Shown here one piece after another: positions 6,710-9,597 of a stretch of DNA of 9,597 bases; position 1 is the stretch's first letter; each line of letters opens with the position of its first letter. The notes beneath the pieces were generated by a model. It saw nothing but the letters and a program-made list of their open reading frames with translations, ran no database searches and had not been told where the DNA came from. The DNA comes from an uncultured Erysipelotrichaceae bacterium (GTDB lineage: Bacteria; Bacillota_I; Bacilli_A; Erysipelotrichales; Erysipelotrichaceae). Made by a program: the position numbers and the translations under genes. Where the stretch lies: the NCBI GenBank assembly GCA_902782955.1, contig CACZPD010000233.1, positions 1 to 9,597 on the forward strand, in the 5' to 3' direction.

Positions 6710-7647
6710 ATCTGACAGCAGTAAAAAAATACCGGGATGATATCATGCGGAATTGTGAAAAAGTCATACTCGGTAAAGAAGATGTCATTGAGAAGCTCAT
6801 AATCTGCTTCCTGTGCGGCGGACACGTTTTGATGGAAGATGTACCCGGAACCGGCAAAACGATGCTGATGCGGGCTTTTGCAGCCTCTGTGGGAGGTGAT
6901 TTCAAAAGAATACAGTTCACACCGGATCTGCTGCCGTCGGATCTGACAGGAATACAGTTTTACAATCAGAAGACCGGTGAATTTGAATTCCGTCCCGGAC
7001 CGCTGTTTTCACAGCTGATCCTGGCGGATGAGATCAACCGGGCAACACCGCGGACACAGTCGGCACTCCTTGAAGCTATGGAAGAAAAGCAGATATCCGC
7101 TGACGGGAAAACAATGAAGATGGCTGATCCGTTTATGGTAATGGCAACACAGAATCCTCTGGAAAGCTACGGTACATTCCCGCTGCCGGAAGCACAGACA
7201 GACCGCTTTTTCATGCGCCTTTCCATGGGATTTATGAACCGTGATCAGGAAAAGCAGATCATATCCCGCCGGCCAGCAGCTCAGATTATAAATGAACTGT
7301 CAGCTGTCGTATCAAAACAGGAGACTGATGAAGTGAAGAGTATCATAAACGGCATTCATGTTTCAGATGCGGTCGCTTCCTATATCATGGACCTGATTGA
7401 TCTGACACGCAATGATACGCATTATGAAAAAGGTGTATCCGTACGCGGAGGCATTGCCCTGTATGCAGCCTCCCAGGCATATGCGGCAATGCAGGGCAGG
7501 GAATATGTCATCCCTGAAGATATAAAGCATCTGGCGGTCTGCATCCTGGCCCACAGGATCGGCAGTTCCGCTGTCTCCAGAAAGGAAAGTGAATCCTATA
7601 TCCGGGATCTTCTTGACCAGGTTCCGGTTCCTGTGGAGGAGATCTGA
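6706..7647 (+). CDS. MoxR-family AAA+ ATPase
   Basis: An AAA+ ATPase of the MoxR subfamily (313 residues, the usual size), thought to act as a chaperone for assembly or activation of partner complexes together with DUF58 or von Willebrand A proteins. Visible are Walker A PGTGKT (47-52), Walker B LILADEINR (104-112), sensor 1 ATQN (147-150), the arginine finger in TDRF (165-168) and the sensor 2 Arg247 in SVRGG, where many MoxR proteins read SPRA. QNPLESYGTFPLPEAQ (149-164) is a MoxR hallmark. The C-terminal lid domain spans about 210-300. The ribosome site GGAGGAG (6694-6700) lies five bases before the ATG inside the HD hydrolase gene, and the genes overlap by 4 nt. The downstream DUF58 gene begins on the last base of the MoxR stop codon. 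Confidence 0.95.
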   Translation: MNLTAVKKYRDDIMRNCEKVILGKEDVIEKLIICFLCGGHVLMEDVPGTGKTMLMRAFAASVGGDFKRIQFTPDLLPSDLTGIQFYNQKTGEFEFRPGPLFSQLILADEINRATPRTQSALLEAMEEKQISADGKTMKMADPFMVMATQNPLESYGTFPLPEAQTDRFFMRLSMGFMNRDQEKQIISRRPAAQIINELSAVVSKQETDEVKSIINGIHVSDAVASYIMDLIDLTRNDTHYEKGVSVRGGIALYAASQAYAAMQGREYVIPEDIKHLAVCILAHRIGSSAVSRKESESYIRDLLDQVPVPVEEI

Positions 7648-8720
7648 TGTTTCTGAGTCTGCTTGCCATCGCAGCAGTCCTTTATCTGATCCAGAGATAT
7701 ATGCTGGATCATAGTTTTGACGCGCTCAGTTATCGGCTGGAGCTGGACAGGAACTGTGCTGAACCGGATGAAACGGTACGGTTCCGTACGGTTCTGACAA
7801 ACGCGAAACGGCTCCCGCTTCTTTTTCTGCGGCTGCGGGAATATATTCCCGGAGAAATGCTTGTCAGAAACAGGAAAGACGGCAGGGAACTCAGGACTGA
7901 AGCATATCTGGGTGAAGCAGTCCTGAACCAGCTGTTCTATATCCTTTCATTTCAGAAGGTACGCCGGGAGCTGGAAGTATCAGTGCCCAGACGCGGACGG
8001 TATCTTCTTGGTGTTTCACGCCTCACGTGCGGTGACCTGCTCGGCATTTCCACCAGTACAAAGCAGATGCAGGATATTCATGAACTTGTCATATATCCGC
8101 GCCGCTGTGATATCAGCGGATTGGTACCGGCGCTGGAAGGGTATCTCGGCGATATATCCGTACAGCGGTTTATCATGCCGGATCCCATTGATACGGTCGG
8201 GTTCCGGGAATATACCGGGAGGGAACCGATGCGGGATATCTCCTGGAGTAAGACTCTGACATCCGGAAAAGTAATGGTGCGTCAGTACGATTATACGGCT
8301 GAGAGGAAAACAGGCCTCATCGTTGATATATCAGATGCGGATGAGGAAAGCATAGAAGCAGCATTCAGTACAGCCAGAAGCATCGCGGATCATCTTGCGA
8401 AGAAGAATATCGCTTTCAGTTTCTATACAAACGCTTTGATCCTTTCACGTACAGCGGCGGAATACTATGTGCCGGAAGGAAGGGGAGAAAAGCATCTGAA
8501 CAAAGTGAAGGAAATACTCGGAAGAGCCTCCTGCACAACAGCTGTACCTTTGGCAAAGCTCCTTGATTCCGTTACACAGGACCGTGATATGCGGAAATCC
8601 TTTCTGCTTGTTTCGGCCTCCGGGAAGGAAAGATCAGCACTGCTCAGCAAATATGAAAAGCGTTACGGTATCCGGATCATGCCGGTAGAGACCGGAGAAG
8701 GGAAGGGAACATATGCCTGA
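7647..8720 (+). CDS. DUF58-domain protein (MoxR partner)
   Basis: A DUF58 protein of 357 residues, a family that almost always sits next to MoxR ATPases and is taken to be their partner. Residues 1-20 form a single hydrophobic membrane anchor; many relatives have two. The middle (about 30-150) is a beta-rich region. The DUF58 signature is GFREYTGREPMRDISWSK (185-202), equivalent to GxREYxxGDxxRxIxW in the family. It is followed by a von Willebrand A-like segment starting LIVDISDAD (224-232). The MIDAS-like motif reads Asp-Ile-Ser-Asp-Ala, so the last Ser of DxSxS is Ala231 and metal binding may be altered. Its ribosome site GGAGGAG (7635-7641) sits at the end of the MoxR gene. The 3' end overlaps the membrane-protein gene by 8 nt. 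Confidence 0.92.
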   Translation: MFLSLLAIAAVLYLIQRYMLDHSFDALSYRLELDRNCAEPDETVRFRTVLTNAKRLPLLFLRLREYIPGEMLVRNRKDGRELRTEAYLGEAVLNQLFYILSFQKVRRELEVSVPRRGRYLLGVSRLTCGDLLGISTSTKQMQDIHELVIYPRRCDISGLVPALEGYLGDISVQRFIMPDPIDTVGFREYTGREPMRDISWSKTLTSGKVMVRQYDYTAERKTGLIVDISDADEESIEAAFSTARSIADHLAKKNIAFSFYTNALILSRTAAEYYVPEGRGEKHLNKVKEILGRASCTTAVPLAKLLDSVTQDRDMRKSFLLVSASGKERSALLSKYEKRYGIRIMPVETGEGKGTYA

Positions 8721-9597
8721 ATGGATCAGATGCACTTCCTGGATCAGGTTTGCAATGCTGGTGATGGCTGTATTCATGAAGTTTTTCTCAGCAGGAATTT
8801 CACAGCAGCTGATCGGTTTGCTTTTATGTATCGCGGAAGGAATCATATGTATATATACGGAATCAAGGCATAAGCTGCTTACATGTTTCTGTCTGTGTGT
8901 GATCGCTGCAGTTTCTCTCTTTTTCCTGAAAGAAGGATCGTTTCCCGTACTGTTCTGTCTTCCTGTCTGCTTCATAAAAACATTCTGGCACCGGTGGGAA
9001 CCGTCACATGACTTCACGGAGCGCTCCCTTGCGGCAGGGATCATTCTATATGCCGCTGTATATTTTGTACTGATCTTCGGAAAAGGCCTTTACTACGCTT
9101 CGGTTATATATCTGATATTGTTTATTTCCCTCAGTGTCTTTGAGATGCGTATTCTCCGTGAAGGAAGATTTGATGACAGGGGGACGATTCTGATCAATGC
9201 AGGTGTGGCTTTTCTGCTGGCTTTCGGGATGATCCTGATCACCACGAATCTGTTCCGCAATATGCTTTTATGGATCTTCCTCATGATCTATCAATTCCTG
9301 ATCGTCCCGGTGCTCTGGATCTTGGTGGTGATCGCTACAGGGGTACCTTATCTGCTGTTTTATTTGCTGTCCCTGGTCTTTCATTTCCAGCCGGGAGTTC
9401 TGAACAATGAGATGGATATGGAATTGTCAGATCTGTTCTCAAATTCGGAAGAAGCGGAAGAGATGATGACCGCCGCAAGGCATGAGCCGTATCTGATCTA
9501 CGCGGCAGGAATTATATTGTTTATTGTAATCGTGTTCCTGATCGTGCGCAGGTTAAGAGGGGACAGATATCTTTACAGCAGTGAAGGGGAGATCACC
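8713..9597 (+). CDS. Polytopic membrane protein of the MoxR/DUF58 cluster, 3' end outside window
   Basis: A frame open to the end of the window, 295 codons so far. The ATG at 8713 overlaps the DUF58 stop region and has GGAAGGG (8701-8707) five bases upstream. The product is very hydrophobic. Likely membrane segments are near residues 31-49, 55-72, 77-92, 107-124, 126-144, 158-178, 184-225 (probably two) and 260-279, with a less certain one near 12-25. An acidic, hydrophilic stretch at about 230-258 lies before the last segment, which is followed by RRLRGDR, suggesting the next part is cytoplasmic. The third gene of MoxR/DUF58 clusters is often a transglutaminase-like protein of the TgpA type (membrane bundle, external transglutaminase domain, last helix, DUF4129). 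This one resembles that layout but has only about 35 residues where the enzyme domain would be. Function unknown; I recognise no specific family. Confidence 0.8.
   Translation, partial: MPEWIRCTSWIRFAMLVMAVFMKFFSAGISQQLIGLLLCIAEGIICIYTESRHKLLTCFCLCVIAAVSLFFLKEGSFPVLFCLPVCFIKTFWHRWEPSHDFTERSLAAGIILYAAVYFVLIFGKGLYYASVIYLILFISLSVFEMRILREGRFDDRGTILINAGVAFLLAFGMILITTNLFRNMLLWIFLMIYQFLIVPVLWILVVIATGVPYLLFYLLSLVFHFQPGVLNNEMDMELSDLFSNSEEAEEMMTAARHEPYLIYAAGIILFIVIVFLIVRRLRGDRYLYSSEGEIT

Overview
The window looks like a chromosomal stretch from a low-to-mid GC Gram-positive bacterium (Bacillota/Firmicutes). The signs are strong purine-rich ribosome binding sites (GGAGGAG, GGGAGGG), tightly packed and overlapping co-directional genes, an MEP-pathway dxs followed by recN, and a MoxR/DUF58 gene pair. 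An anaerobic gut lineage (Clostridia or Erysipelotrichia) is plausible, but this is inference and nothing here fixes the family. All genes lie on the + strand. I see no transposon, prophage, CRISPR array, tRNA or rRNA.

Region 1 (1-5974) is one run of five genes: the 3' part of dxs (isoprenoid precursor synthesis), recN (double-strand break repair), dinB (translesion polymerase IV), a XerC/XerD-type tyrosine recombinase, and an M48-family zinc metalloprotease with a C-terminal double zinc ribbon. Junctions are a 1-nt gap (dxs/recN), a 1-nt overlap (recN/dinB), a 23-nt overlap (dinB/xer) and a 20-nt gap (xer/M48). This suggests one transcript that combines DNA repair and chromosome maintenance with a housekeeping gene and a protein quality-control gene.

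Region 2 (5975-6247) is the only real intergenic gap, and it is AT-rich. It holds a good candidate for a 40-codon gene (6057-6179, GTG start behind a strong Shine-Dalgarno sequence), then a Rho-independent terminator (6178-6212) that begins inside the stop codon of the small gene. A perfect TATAAT box (6214-6219) directly follows the terminator's T-tract and probably starts the next operon.

Region 3 (6248-9597) is a second, translationally coupled run: a small HD-domain hydrolase of the RelA/SpoT-hydrolase (MESH1-like) type, a MoxR AAA+ ATPase, a DUF58 protein, and a polytopic membrane protein cut by the window end. The junctions overlap by 4, 1 and 8 nt. MoxR plus DUF58 plus a membrane protein is a recurring bacterial module thought to act on envelope or protein-complex maturation. 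The stand-alone alarmone-hydrolase-like gene at its head is the least expected part.

Most of the window is ordinary core genome. Worth a second look are the 40-aa gene, the compact terminator/promoter hinge, the HD hydrolase tied to the MoxR/DUF58 module, and the membrane protein, which has a TgpA-like layout but no room for a transglutaminase domain before its last visible membrane segment.
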